Below, in pieces: positions 11,081 to 22,339 of a stretch of 64,000 nucleotides of DNA (positions are counted from its first letter, which is position 1; each line of letters opens with the position of its first letter). Made by a program: the position numbers and the translations under genes. The notes below the pieces were generated by a model, which ran no database searches, was not told the DNA's origin, and saw only the letters and a list, made by a program, of their open reading frames with translations. This stretch comes from Ampelomyces quisqualis (Eukaryota > Ascomycota > Dothideomycetes > Pleosporales > Phaeosphaeriaceae), in NCBI GenBank assembly GCA_018398575.1, contig JAGTXZ010000014.1, positions 2,108,001 to 2,172,000 on the forward strand, written 5' to 3'.

Positions 11081-13936
11081 ATGAACGGGGCAGACACGCG
11101 GACAAAGGCTGACCGAGAAGGACGTCTCGCCGAACAGTTGCCCACCCCTGCCTTGTCGCCAGAACTCGACCATGTGGCATTTCCGCACGGCGCGCGTGGC
11201 ACTGAAGCCGACTGGGGAAAACCGCTGCAGGATATAACAAACGTGGCAAGAGGAGAGTTGAATGGCGGCGGCATGCACGAAGAGGCCATCCTGTCCGACG
11301 CGAGCGAGAAGATGCGCCCCATAAAACGGCCTGGCGATGGCCGGCGGAAGAGCAGCGTCTCTGAGCAAGACAAGGTCCTCAAGCTCAGCCCACGCCAGAT
11401 GCAGGAACTCACAGGCGAGTCCTCCAGCATTCCTGTCCGAGCAGCGACGCCCATACTCGAGGATTTGCTGGAAGGCGCAGCGCCTGGCGAGGATGCCGAC
11501 GGCGAGGACGACAGCCGGGTTCTGGGCGTCGTACTGGAGCGACCCGTGGGAACCAACGGCACAGACACAGGCGCTAGGAGGACGAGGGGATCCAGGAGCC
11601 GGGAAAGAAAGCCCGAGACGGAAGTGGTGGTCATCAGAACACCCGCAACCGAGCTGAGGCATGGCCGCCCGCTGTTGAGCTCACGCTCCATAACAACTCC
11701 CGCTCTCGTTCGCAGGCGACAATCATTTTCACGATCCCAAGCACTGGAGGAAGAAGACCGGCGGAGCAAACACGTGCCTCCGCCGCTCAACATGGAACAC
11801 AAGGATCCGCCGCTCAAAGCTTTCCCACAGGACCGGCGGAACGAGACTCGCGAGATACGGGACCTCTTCTCGCCCATGCGTGCAGCGCTGCCGTTACCGC
11901 CCATGTCAATGCCCACATTTCTATCTCTCGAGTTGTCCGCGCATCGCCCATCTCCATTATACATCTATCGACCCTCCACGGACGACTTCCCCTACGAGTC
12001 GTCCGAGCTCAAGTATCAACGTCTGATCAACTTCATGAAGATTCCTGCCAAGATCGAAGGCATTCTCGCGTTTGGCGCTCTTGCTTGTCTGGATGCTTGG
12101 ATGCACACACTGACCATTCTGCCACTGCGCTTTTTGCTCGCAGTTGGGATCTTGGTCAAATGGTGGGGTTCAGTCATCATCAAAGAAGCTCGCGACATCT
12201 GGGCCTTTATTTATGATGGCTTGCCCCGCGTATGGCGCCGACGAAGGCAAATTGATGCCTCCGCATCCATACCTCCTACACCAGCTGAGGAAGAGCCTCC
12301 CCGCATATCACGCATGACGTCTTCGAACACAACAGCAACAACTACCACGATGAGGCACAATGGCGATTTCTCGACGACCTTTAAATTCCCAGATCTCAAA
12401 GATTCTCAGGCCCGACGCACACGAAACTCGCGCTTCCACCATCGACGTACGAAGTCCACGCCATCAGCGCTCATGCCGAGCCACAAAGCAGACATCCTGA
12501 AAGGTCTGTTGATTGTCTTCAGCTGCTTTGTGCTGATGCATTTCGACGCTAGTCGAATGTATCATGGCATTCGCGGACAGTCTGCAATCAAGCTTTATGT
12601 CATTTACAACCTTCTCGAGGTTTGCGACCGGCTTCTTTCGGCCATAGGACAAGACGTCCTCGAATGTTTGTTCTCGCGTGAAACTCTCGACCGTAATGCC
12701 GACGGCCGAAGCAAGGTCCTGCATCCCTTTGGCATGTTTGTGCTCGCTTCTGTGTATACGGTCGCGCACGCCACTGCTCTCTTCTATCAGGTCATTACGC
12801 TCAATGTCGCCGTAAACTCGTATTCCAATGCCCTACTGACCCTTTTGATGTCGAATCAGTTTGTCGAGATCAAAGGCACAGTGTTCAAGAAATTTGAAAA
12901 GGAAAATCTGTTCCAAATCACCTGTGCTGATATCGTGGAGCGATTCCAGCTCTGGCTGATGCTGCTTATCATTGCCCTCCGTAACGTCGTCGAGGTCGGT
13001 GGTCTCAGCATCCAGAGCAGTAACATGTCTTGGACAGCAATGTTCACAACTGGAAATGCTACAGCATCTACCTCGACTCCCGCTTTTACGGCGTCGAGTA
13101 TCCTGCCCATGAGCTTCACCATCTTTCCCAAATATATTGCTCAAGTGCTAAACCCTTTTCTCTTAGTACTGGGAAGCGAGATGGTGGTGGACTGGCTCAA
13201 ACATGCTTATATCACAAAGTTCAACCAGTATAAACCCGAGGTGTACAGCAAGTTCTTCGATGTTCTGGCAAAAGACTACTACTCGAATGCCTTTAGTGAC
13301 GGCAACTTGACGCGACGGCTTGGGCTGCCCGTCATACCACTCTCGTGTCTCTTTGTCCGTGCGGCCATTCAGACCTACCACATGTTCATCGCCATGCACA
13401 TGCCTCCTCCTCTCCCGGCAACATCGACATCAGTCTCTTCAGACCCTACATCATCCCCTGCCACAACAGCGGCTTTGGCTCATATCGACCAAATCCTCCG
13501 CCGTGCCTTGGGCCACTCGTCCCTGGGCGCCGGTGCACCTTCTCCATCATGGTACCACCTGTCCTCTTGGACCCTAGACGACCTGATGGCCGGGTCTACC
13601 ATGCTCATCGTCTTCCTCGTAGTCTACCTAACGTTTCTCGCCTTCAAACTCCTCCTCGGCATGCTGCTGCTCACCGTAGCACGCAAGCGCTACCACGGCA
13701 TGCAAGAGCGAGAAACGATGCATGTCGAAACAGGCGGCAAGCGCATCGGTGGCTGGGGCATGGTCCATGTCGACGACGAAACGCGAAGACACATTTACGA
13801 CGACGATGTCGACACGCTGAGGACATTGCGGGAAAGAGACGACAAGCTGTCGAAAAAGGACGACCGGGAAAGAGAGAGAGCGTCGAGCTTCGCCCATGTG
13901 AGTCGCTATGCTATGGTCGCTAAGAGAATTTGGTAG
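11081..13936 (+). CDS. TAPT1/Emp65-family ER membrane protein
   Basis: Single exon, 951 residues from the ATG at 11081; the frame continues upstream only from a TTG. The N-terminal 300 residues are charged, disordered and Ser/Thr/Pro-rich. The conserved region begins near ELKYQRLINFMKIPAKIEG. It carries the family core FDASRMYHGIRGQSAIKLYV, IYNLLEVCDRLLSAIGQDVL and YTVAHATALFYQVITLNVAV, plus NQFVEIKGTVFKKFEKENLF. Several hydrophobic helices and a further one near MLIVFLVVYLTFLAF are present, and the C-terminus ends VSRYAMVAKRIW, typical of fungal members. The yeast relative Emp65 works with Slp1 in protecting ER proteins from degradation; animal TAPT1 is linked to cilia. The role here is presumably ER quality control. 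Confidence 0.9.
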   Translation: MNGADTRTKADREGRLAEQLPTPALSPELDHVAFPHGARGTEADWGKPLQDITNVARGELNGGGMHEEAILSDASEKMRPIKRPGDGRRKSSVSEQDKVLKLSPRQMQELTGESSSIPVRAATPILEDLLEGAAPGEDADGEDDSRVLGVVLERPVGTNGTDTGARRTRGSRSRERKPETEVVVIRTPATELRHGRPLLSSRSITTPALVRRRQSFSRSQALEEEDRRSKHVPPPLNMEHKDPPLKAFPQDRRNETREIRDLFSPMRAALPLPPMSMPTFLSLELSAHRPSPLYIYRPSTDDFPYESSELKYQRLINFMKIPAKIEGILAFGALACLDAWMHTLTILPLRFLLAVGILVKWWGSVIIKEARDIWAFIYDGLPRVWRRRRQIDASASIPPTPAEEEPPRISRMTSSNTTATTTTMRHNGDFSTTFKFPDLKDSQARRTRNSRFHHRRTKSTPSALMPSHKADILKGLLIVFSCFVLMHFDASRMYHGIRGQSAIKLYVIYNLLEVCDRLLSAIGQDVLECLFSRETLDRNADGRSKVLHPFGMFVLASVYTVAHATALFYQVITLNVAVNSYSNALLTLLMSNQFVEIKGTVFKKFEKENLFQITCADIVERFQLWLMLLIIALRNVVEVGGLSIQSSNMSWTAMFTTGNATASTSTPAFTASSILPMSFTIFPKYIAQVLNPFLLVLGSEMVVDWLKHAYITKFNQYKPEVYSKFFDVLAKDYYSNAFSDGNLTRRLGLPVIPLSCLFVRAAIQTYHMFIAMHMPPPLPATSTSVSSDPTSSPATTAALAHIDQILRRALGHSSLGAGAPSPSWYHLSSWTLDDLMAGSTMLIVFLVVYLTFLAFKLLLGMLLLTVARKRYHGMQERETMHVETGGKRIGGWGMVHVDDETRRHIYDDDVDTLRTLRERDDKLSKKDDRERERASSFAHVSRYAMVAKRIW

Positions 13937-14670
13937 ATGGGTTAGACTTTGCATTACATACGCCCCGTTTAGAGCCCCGTTGCTACTGCTACTATCTATC
14001 CCCCGCGCTCCCACTTCTTGATCCATACACATGAGTCTGACAATCAAACATGCAAACAAGTTGTCAACGTGCTGGTTGCTTTGTTCTTGGGGAGGGTTTC
14101 CGCACTTTGGTCGGAATTTGCGTGCTTGCCAGTCACCAATGACAAGATGGAGTCAAGAGTGGAAATGTGGGTATTGGAATGTAGTTGTGCACACACATGG
14201 CCTACATGTGATTGCTACAAATTATCGCCCCTCGCTCTTCCAATCGCAATCTCGCGTCGATTTGCATTGCGATAGTACTACCAGATTTTCCCCATATACA
14301 CAAATAAAGCTCTGGCGCAAAAAAAAAAAAAAAAAAAAAACCCTGCCGATCCCTTGTCCCGTCTATCTCTTCCCATCTATTCGGTCCTGCAAAGTGGCGG
14401 CTCGTGCACAACCCTTTGTTGGCAACAAGAAGTCGATCTGCCCAACGCCTTGTCGCACACCAGGAAAAATGGTAGTAAATGCGGTGTATGTGCAATCTCA
14501 GAGGAAAGGCGTCGAGCCAATGTCAAGCCAAACGTGGCCAAACAATATGATAGGTTGTCAAACAACACCAGAACGCCGCGCAGGGAAATCGACTCTAGAG
14601 GGTATGGTTTCGAAAGCAAGGGAATTCGTCGAGCTGCATGCGCAGCGGAATGTACTGGGTCGACGTAGCC
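13937..14670. other. Convergent 3' region with A22 tract
   Basis: Tail-to-tail spacer between the TAPT1-family gene and the YANK kinase. It contains AATAAA at about 14302 followed by 22 consecutive A (14319-14340). No gene recognised. Confidence 0.6.
14319..14340. repeat. Poly(A) tract of 22 bases
   Basis: Uninterrupted A22 beginning about 12 bases after AATAAA on the plus strand, the spacing of a polyadenylated transcript end. No flanking target-site duplication was found by eye. It may be a simple homopolymer or the tail of a retroposed sequence. Confidence 0.8.
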
Positions 14671-16596
14671 TCAAGTATTGCTGATAATGACCCTAGCACC
14701 CTCTTTGCCCAAGACGCCCCTCTCTTTCGCCTTGGGACTTCTGTCTCGACCTTTTTTACGACTGAGAAAGCCAAGCATGCCAGAAGGCTTCTCGGCAGCT
14801 TGAGGGCTCTGTACGAGGGCGGAGCTCTGGTTAGCCATCTCGGACCATGATCCAGTTTCGTTGAGAACTACCTGTACGCCTCCGCCCATGCTGGTACTGC
14901 GTTGCGAGCCGCGAGGGCGATTGTTCATAGGGCGAGAAAAGGATGGTGTCGTCTTGTCAGAAGCGTTCACAGGGAAGTAATCTGCACGCTCACCGCGGTG
15001 CGGTGCAGGCGAGTCGGCGTTTCGGACGTGGACCAGCGTTGTGGCTTCAAGCGGAGGGCTACCACTGGGCGACTGAGTTGTTGAGCGTGCGGCTGTTGTT
15101 GAGCGTGTCGTCTGGTGGTCGACATCTTGCGACTTGTTGGTGGCAAGTGGCCGACCCCAAGGATCGGGCTGGGACGTGGCGGATGCAAGCGTGTTCTCGC
15201 AATTGCTCTGATTACTCGTTCGCGAGCCTCGGACGGAATCGACGGGGTCCGTGACAGCAATGGCGATGGGGCGTTGATCTGCCATGGTGGTATAGTTGAA
15301 CGGCTCGAAAAGCGTCTCGATCATGCGGTGCAGCTCTTCGGCGCGGATCTCTTGCTCGGTGGCGTCATCCTTCAATGCTTCTCTGGGCTTTTGTCTCCGT
15401 GCTCTTGCCTCGAGCGGTGCCTCTTCCAACAACAGTTCCTCCAAATCGTACGTGGCATCGAAGTTGGTCTTGTCACTGGAGGGGATGAAGATGGGGGTGA
15501 TTTCCTTGCGTTCGAGCGCGTCGAAATCAAGAGGACGGAAGAAAGGGTTGTCCAAGAACGACTCGAAGCTCATGGCACCGATACGCTTCGTCCGGTTCTT
15601 CTCCAGCAGCGAGCTGATGGCATGTAAGCATGGCATAGACACGGGCGGGCTTGTGACGGGATATGTGGGTTCGCCCTTGGAGATCTTTGCGGCCAAGGAG
15701 TCATGGCTGCTGGCCTCGAACGGTCGCTGCCATGGTCAGCGAGGAGCATTTTGCAGGTGAGCATGGGCATACCTTGTTGTAGATGCACTCGTAGAAGAGC
15801 ACGCCCAGCGACCACCAGTCCACCTCGCACGAGTAGCCCTTGCCTTCGTAGACTTCGGGGGCCAGGTAGGCGAGCGTGCCAGACTTGCTCGTCAGGGGCT
15901 TGTGGGGCGTGAAGTCGGATGCGACGTTCTGTGTGCTGTTAGCGTGCGACGGCGACGGCGACGGCGACGGGGCTGCCATGGAGGCGTACGAAATCGGCCA
16001 GATGGACGTGGCCCTCGGAGTCGAGGAGCACGTTGTCGGGCTTGATGTCCCTGTGCACGATGCCCTGCTGGTGGATGTAGCGCACGGCGCAGCCGAGCTG
16101 TGCTATCCAGAAGCGCACGGCCTCCTCGGTGAAGGTCTTGCGCGAGATGTGGAAGCGCAGGTCGCCGCCGTTCATGAGGTCGACTACGATGTAGCTGGCG
16201 GGCGTCAGCGGGCGGGTGCAGGCAGCATCGGGGTGGGGCCAAGATACAGATACTCAATGTCCTGGAAGCTGTAGCGCAGGTTGCAGAGGAAGGGGTGGTT
16301 GAGATGCTCGAGCATGCGGCGCTCGCGAATGATGTTGCGGACGCTCTCGGACCGTACGACTGTGACACGGCGTCAGCATCGAGCGGGCGTGTGTGTGGGT
16401 GTGGGTGTGGGTGTGTGGATGCGGACTGACCTTCGTCTTTGCGTATGTACTTGAGCGCGAAGGTGAGGCCCGTGTCTTTGCGCTCGACAATGCGCACCTT
16501 GCCAAAGGCGCCCTTGCCGACGACGCGCAGCAGGCGGAAGTGGTTGAGGTTGACTTGGTCGGTGAAGACCACGGGCTTGCCGTTGCTCTGTCCCAT
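14671..16596 (-). CDS. AGC/YANK-family Ser/Thr protein kinase
   Basis: Five exons read leftward: 16596-16431, 16359-16248, 16194-15990, 15928-15773, 15726-14671 (introns 71, 53, 61 and 46 bp), giving 564 residues. It starts MGQSNGKPVVFTD, a possible N-myristoylation context as in other YANK kinases. The kinase domain (about 22-290) shows the glycine loop GKGAFGKV, Lys in FALKYIRK, catalytic HRDIKPDN, DFN in place of DFG (LADFNVASDF, normal for STK32/YANK), and LAYLAPEVY. The AGC tail KTNFDATYDLEELLLEEAP follows. The C-terminal 220 residues are disordered. Substrates unknown. Introns 1 and 3 contain microsatellites. Confidence 0.9.
15947..15970. repeat. CGACGG hexanucleotide microsatellite
   Basis: Four perfect tandem copies lie inside the third intron of the YANK kinase gene. 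Because it is intronic, length change would not shift the reading frame. Confidence 0.8.
16389..16418. repeat. GTGTGG-type microsatellite
   Basis: A run of GTG/GTGTGG units lies in the first intron of the YANK kinase gene (CCACAC on the sense strand). Confidence 0.75.
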
Positions 16597-17764
16597 GGTG
16601 GGCTACACTGGCAGACGGCCGCGGGGGATCGAGGCGGGCTCTCCACCAGGCATCGGCGGGCGGGCGATGGGCGGGGACGCGGCGGCGGCGGCGGAGCTAA
16701 ACTTCTTCTTGCTGTACACCACGTGAAGGGCGTGGTGGTGTGAGAGTACAGCGTCGAGCTGCTGGACTGTCGTCTCCCGGAGGCCCCAGGAGTTTTGAAG
16801 CACGAGGCCCATGGGCGCTCCATTTGGCATTTGCTAGCGCCACAGCGAGCAGGGCCCCCCCCCATGCCTCCCAGACAAGCCTGACAAGCCTCACCGGACA
16901 AGCATGTTTGCGCTGCTCGTGTCGACGACGACACCTGACCGCCATGTCCACACGCGGGCTCCAGCAGGTGCTTGGGGACATGCAGCACGACTCACGAGAG
17001 ACACAGTCAGCGACTGCTGAAACACGTTTTCCGCAAGCCAGCCTGCCAGCTTCGGCTTGCTTTTCCTCTCGTCGGCCCGATGGCGCATTGCACTACGCTG
17101 CAGCAATTCACGTGACGTCTTGACAGCACCTCTTCTAGAAGACGGCCGTGTTTTCTCCGACAGCCTCGCAAAACCCACCGAGATGGCCCAACGCCCAGGT
17201 ACCTACCCACCTCTGCTTGGCAGAACATCCGTATCCTCGCCTGCATGATATCCTCACCGCAACATCCATCTCTGGCATTCTCTTCCTACATGGTAGTAGC
17301 CAGCAGCTCTGCCCGAACGAGCGCATACCAACAGAGAGGTGTATGCACGGACAAGTTGGAAAGCGTGCCCCATGTGACACAAGGTCTCGTACTCCGTAGT
17401 CTTCATCGGTGAGCGCTCCCTGGAAGGCTGGAACGTGGTTGTTGGTGGAGACATATTACATAGGATAACATGTCGTGCCCCTATTCTGGAACGAGGCTAT
17501 CCGAAAAGACGCGCTCCATCATGTCGTGCCACCACCCACGTGCAAATACCCGGTGGCCGTGTTGCAGCCTCAGACCCACCCAGATGCATGTTCCATTCCA
17601 TCTAACGACACCTCGACAAGCCTCGTTGCCACACAACAGCGCCCACTTAGGACGCGCCGCATGCCAGCCGACATTCTCCGTGCATGCGCTCCGTCGCCCT
17701 AGAAAACGAGAAAAAAACTACAGAAACACATACATGCCGTTGGAATTAAAGTGGGGGGGAAAGC
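16597..17764. other. Upstream region of the YANK kinase
   Basis: No gene recognised. It contains the kinase promoter and the 3' flank of the SDR gene. TCACGTGA, a palindromic E-box, directly overlaps TGACGTC at about 17108-17118. One copy of GTACTCCGTAG lies at 17389-17399. Confidence 0.5.
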
Positions 17765-18760
17765 TCAAAACACCATGGCGCCCCCATCAACAACAATCTC
17801 CGTCCCATTCATGTACCGCCCAGCATTGCTCACCAGCGTCACCAGCGGCCCTGTGATTTCCCACGGGTGACCCATTCTACCCATTGGATTTCTGCTATTC
17901 CACGAGTCCCGCGCCTTCTCCAATCCCTCGCCCTCATTCAATATCGTATCCATATACCCCGGGCTGAGGCAATTCACCCGAATCCCCCAACGACTCCACT
18001 CAGCCGCAAGACTCTTGGCCAGCGACAACAGCGCCGTCTTGGACGAATTGTACGCACACTGCGGCTGCGGAAAGTTTGTGTGATGCGCGGAGATCGACGC
18101 CGTGAAGACGATGCTCCCGCCCGTCTTCTGCGCCCGCATCTGCCGCGCCGCTGCCTGCGCGCACAGAAACGAGCCTGTCAGGTTGATTTCGTGCGTCCGT
18201 CGCCATTCGTCGGCCGCCATGTCCACCGCGTGCGTGCAGCCTACTACCCCGGCGAAACAGCACAGCATGTCGATGCTGCCGAGCACCTGGACGCTGCTTT
18301 CCACCGCCGCGGCGATGGCCTCTGAGCTCCGCACGTCGACTGCTTCCGTCATGATGCGTCGGTCGGGGAATCGTGCGTGCAGTCCTTTGATCGACGCAAA
18401 GGCTGTGTCTGGGTTGATGTCCCAGAGGGCGAGGCCAGAGGCCCCGTGCTCGAGAAGCGCTTGCGCGGCTGAGAGCGCGAGAGTCCCGGCTCCTCCCGTA
18501 ACTGTGGATTGTCTTGTCAGTGCATGTGCTCTACATAGTCCCTCCCCCAGGCCGGGGAAATGGAGGCTTGCGCCCTGCCATGGCGTTCACGTACTGATCG
18601 CATTGCCCTTGACTTGGAATCTGTATGCTGCTCTTTGAGCTGCTGTGAGATCATCTGGCGGCGGGCGCGGCGCCGTCAATGCGTTGTCTGCTGTCGAGAG
18701 CGTCATTTCGGGTAGCTGTCGATTGACGAGCGCCGCGCGGTCTTGTACATTCTCGGCCAT
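17765..18760 (-). CDS. Classical short-chain dehydrogenase/reductase
   Basis: Two exons, 18760-18595 and 18501-17765 (93-bp intron, GTACGT donor and CCACAG acceptor), giving 300 residues. It is an NAD(P)-dependent oxidoreductase with the Rossmann motif TGGAGTLA at about 57-64, CCFAG in place of NNAG, active-site Ser near 193 and YNSSK (Tyr206, Lys210). RVNCLSPGYMDT and the C-terminal strand TEIVVDGGAMV complete the fold. The 50-residue N-terminal lead and overall pattern resemble fungal polyol dehydrogenases such as D-arabinitol dehydrogenase or L-xylulose reductase-like proteins; the substrate is not provable here. No targeting signal is seen. Confidence 0.87.
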
Positions 18761-19026
18761 GGTGAGGTCTATAAGCTGTGACCAAGTTGGCCTGCGAAGA
18801 AAAGTACACAGTGAAGCAGCCTCGTTCTCGAGATGAACACACAATTTCTCTGTTGATGACGTCGGCCGAGTTACCCCGCCCCCACTACCTTCACCCAAAG
18901 TATAAGCAGATGCATGGGACGGCACACCGACCATGGCTAGAAATTTTCTACTACACGGACCGACGCACTGCAAAAGGAATGCTTATAAATTCGCTCTAAA
19001 TACCTCCATCTACCATCTCTGCCTTT

Positions 19027-21102
19027 CTACATTCCACCCTTGAGGTAATAATCCAAAGGATATCCAAGCCACGCGCACTGCTCGACATCCCCAAAGCCAG
19101 CGTTCCTACTCGGCCAGTCCAAGAGCCGAATCTCATCCCCAGTCTTCCTGCCCGCATCGACCTGCTTCCATGGACCGTGTTTCTGCACTCCCTCAACCAC
19201 TTTATCGTAGCCCCTCTGTTCAAGATACATCCGATCAGGGTTCGGATCGTAAGTCCTGACAAACGAAGCAAAGTAGCTAGTCGTCAACTGCACAGACCAG
19301 AGATCCTGCGGCTCGCGAGCACGGTCCAAAGTGCCCATGATCCACGGTAACTCGGCGCCGTGGAAACGAAAGTACGGGTTCCCGGGGTGGTCGTTGGCCG
19401 GCTGACCAAGGTTGTTGGGGTCGTAGCCGTCCATGGTGCGCTCGAATTGGTAGTAGTATGCTTTTTGCAAGGCGTCGGTAGTTGTTCCCGCCACGACGGT
19501 AGCTTGGTCGATGCAGCGGAAGGTCTTGTCTGTTGCGATGCGCTGGGACACGTTGAAGGAGTCGAGAGTCAGGTTACCCGTGTTCATCAGAGGGAAGAGC
19601 TTGGAATCAATAACACGTTGTGCCCAGGTAGAATTGATGCCGAGAGCGACCTGGAGACCTTTGCTATGGCTCGAGATTGGCGTCTTGGGGTATGTGGAGA
19701 ATGACGAGCCATCGTCGCGTGTCACACCAAATATGACTGGGATGTGTGCGGTACTGGCGTTGCGTGTTGAGAGGATGAGCTGAGGCGTATTGACATATTT
19801 GCCATCTTGGACTACGTAGCGGGCTACGGTGTTGGAGCCGACGATTTTCGAAGCAGGAACTTGCTTGAGACACTCGATCTGAGTTGCAATCTCAGTGCTG
19901 TTGCATCCCACTGCAGTGAAAATCTGCTGGCCCGCAACCTTGTACGACTGTTCGATTGTGTAGTAGCTTGAGTATGTGGTTCCGTAGTCGCCGTTCAAGC
20001 CCAGAGCGACACCTCCACCAAGATTGGACATAGCGATGGCCCCCTGGAATTTGCCAATAGCTTCTGGTGAGCCCATATGTACACGGACCGAGCCAGCTCC
20101 AGCAGAACTTCCGGCAATTGTGATCCTCTCTGGGTCACCGCCAAACGAAGCGATGTTTGCAATTACCCAATCCAAGGCGACAACCTGATCAGCAATCCCA
20201 AAGTTGCCCTTGATGACTGTTCCAGGAATAGCCAAGAAGCCGAGAGTCGAAAGTCGGTAGTTGATGGTCACAACAACTACGTCTTCCTTGCTCGCGAGAT
20301 TCCCACCGTCAGACAATGGATCCTTGCCTGTTCCTCCAGTGAAGCCTCCTCCATGGATCCAAAATAAGACAGGGCGAAGCTGCTTATTGGAACCGGCTTT
20401 GGGAATGTATGGGGTTTGGATATTCAGAAATAGACAGTCCTCACTGCCTGAGCCACCTTGTGCGCAATCTGAGCCGTAGGCAGTTGCTTGCATAGTCTGA
20501 CCTTTCTTGGAATAAATTGACGTGTAATTGAAGCGCTGAGGTGCGTCGGCATAGGGAATGCCCAAAAAGCGGAACGACTTTTGGTTGCGATAACCGACAA
20601 AGGTGTTGTCGGCGGCAGCGACAGTGATCTGGCTGCCGTTGACTGGACCGGCCTGTGACGACCCATTGTTGGCAGACTGTGTGCACAAGACTGGGAGATC
20701 TTTGCGGCTTCCTGAGGCGGAAGAGTAGCTGACACGGTTTCCAACAGATGCTACTCCGTTCTCGATATAGTAGCCTTGCTCCGAGTCGTCGTAATTGGCA
20801 TAGTCCTGATAGGATAGAGCATCGTTGAAGTCGGCTTCATACTTCTGTAGCGCGGCCTTTGAGAGCAGCTTCTCGTTGACGGTAGCACATGCTGCAGCTG
20901 CATTGGCTTGAGGGACAGGGTCGAGAATGATGGCACCAATGTGGTTTTGGTCATCCGTGACATTCAAGTTGTTTTGGTAGATGAGTCTCAGAGACGACTT
21001 TGCATTCGAAACTCCAACTGGCGCTCTTGCCTCGACTGGTGAGGAATGGGAGAGAGCAGCGAAGCCAGCGATTACAACAATGAAGGTGGCTAGGGTCGTC
21101 AT
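19027..21102 (-). CDS. Secreted type-B carboxylesterase
   Basis: Single exon, 691 residues from the ATG at 21102. A signal peptide (MTTLATFIVVIAGFAALSHS) indicates secretion. After a 155-residue N-terminal extension comes a carboxylesterase/lipase type-B domain. Visible are GSEDCLFLNIQTP (type-B signature, about 219-231), the oxyanion loop HGGGF at 250-254, and the nucleophile elbow GSSAG with Ser333. The acidic partner is probably in GVTRDDGS (Asp where Glu is commoner) and the catalytic His is in FHGAELPWIMG. Many N-glycosylation sequons are present. It hydrolyses carboxylic esters; natural substrate unknown. A TATA box lies about 50 bp upstream. It is head to head with another secreted hydrolase at 22.3 kb. 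Confidence 0.9.
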   Translation of the reverse strand: MTTLATFIVVIAGFAALSHSSPVEARAPVGVSNAKSSLRLIYQNNLNVTDDQNHIGAIILDPVPQANAAAACATVNEKLLSKAALQKYEADFNDALSYQDYANYDDSEQGYYIENGVASVGNRVSYSSASGSRKDLPVLCTQSANNGSSQAGPVNGSQITVAAADNTFVGYRNQKSFRFLGIPYADAPQRFNYTSIYSKKGQTMQATAYGSDCAQGGSGSEDCLFLNIQTPYIPKAGSNKQLRPVLFWIHGGGFTGGTGKDPLSDGGNLASKEDVVVVTINYRLSTLGFLAIPGTVIKGNFGIADQVVALDWVIANIASFGGDPERITIAGSSAGAGSVRVHMGSPEAIGKFQGAIAMSNLGGGVALGLNGDYGTTYSSYYTIEQSYKVAGQQIFTAVGCNSTEIATQIECLKQVPASKIVGSNTVARYVVQDGKYVNTPQLILSTRNASTAHIPVIFGVTRDDGSSFSTYPKTPISSHSKGLQVALGINSTWAQRVIDSKLFPLMNTGNLTLDSFNVSQRIATDKTFRCIDQATVVAGTTTDALQKAYYYQFERTMDGYDPNNLGQPANDHPGNPYFRFHGAELPWIMGTLDRAREPQDLWSVQLTTSYFASFVRTYDPNPDRMYLEQRGYDKVVEGVQKHGPWKQVDAGRKTGDEIRLLDWPSRNAGFGDVEQCAWLGYPLDYYLKGGM

Positions 21103-22339
21103 CTTGAAACACAAGATCCGTACCTAACAACACTCAGCGTTCCTGAAGATGCTTTATAATTCACCGGCAATCTACATGATGTCGCACAGCGACATTGAGC
21201 AGCTGGGTACTAGCCCTTTGTAGCGGTTCTCCATGGTTAGATGGTCAAAAACAAGCATCCTAGTTCCCCGGTTATATAGAGTCAATCTTTGTCTAGGCAG
21301 GGGCACAGGCAGAATGCTTTGCTGAATCGCTGCGCTATGTTGGTAGCGATGTGGCGGCCTGTTTGAGTTGAAGCCGGCAACTGAGTTCCTGAGGGGGCTG
21401 TTGCCACTTTTGAATCTTGATACGCGAGCAGCAATGTTGTTGATCATCCTATTCCACGACATTCGAGGCACAATTGATGCATTCTCATGAAATCGGATCT
21501 TAACCATTCCCGTGGTCGATCCAGTCAGTCGGACTCACTACCAACTACCTATCCGAAAAACACTCTGGGTCATTTAGCCGTTTAAGCGTGGGGTGCGGAG
21601 ACCTCGCTGTTCCTCATCATCGACTCCAGTGAGGCGTGGACCTTCGGACGACAGGACGGTGTCGCAACGGCTACGTAAAAATGCTTAGGCGTGAGGATCG
21701 AAACGAACGAGCCGCGTGCGACCGTCACCTGCATTTTGAACTGGTATGTTGTTAAATAGCCTTGCGTAGCATCCGCACTCAGTCTACGAGAAGTTGTACC
21801 TGGTCTAGAGCAACACACCGAACATAGATCCAATGCGCTCTCTAAGGCATATAGAGAGGGGTAATGCTCGAGTAGGATCGGTGCGACTGAAAGAATTGGC
21901 GCAAGTGCCCAGCATGCTCGACGGCTCTATTTACGTGTGGTATAGTAGGATGACAAGCCTATTCTTCCGTTGGCTTCCCCTTCAACAAGCATGCACAAGG
22001 AGAAGAACCAAAATATCAATAGTAATAAAACGTACAATACCCCTGTGCTAGACCTCGCAACAGATTCGCATCAAATGGGTGGACGGAACGTGGTTTATGC
22101 ATTCCGGGTATCTTCTCAAATTGGTGACAATCGCCGCCTTGCAGTCACAGTAATGTGCCGCTACCAAGACATGGTCTTCGTATCACACCAAATAATGGGC
22201 TAGTTTAGATTAGCAGGCGTCGTTCTAACGCACGAGGATACGCGAGAGCAAGGGTATCTGGACTCACATAAGCACGCTTGCTAAGAACGATTCTCGAAGC
22301 CAATCTGCTCCTCCAAACCAAACGTCAAGCGTAGATACA
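21103..22339. other. Divergent promoter region of two secreted hydrolases
   Basis: No gene recognised. It carries the control regions of the carboxylesterase (leftward) and the alpha/beta hydrolase (rightward). Short frames on both strands lack coding character. Confidence 0.5.
21153..21158 (-). promoter_or_regulatory. TATA box of the carboxylesterase gene
   Basis: TATAAA on the minus strand, about 50 bp upstream of the carboxylesterase ATG, implying a short leader. Confidence 0.45.

Noticed and set aside
10882..11964. 360-codon minus-strand frame opposite the TAPT1-family gene
   Set aside because: Ser/Arg-rich antisense shadow of the disordered N-terminus; the plus frame carries the conserved family core and C-terminus.
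16254..16988. 244-codon minus-strand frame over the kinase start
   Set aside because: It reads the kinase exon in the wrong frame and runs through the intron microsatellite.
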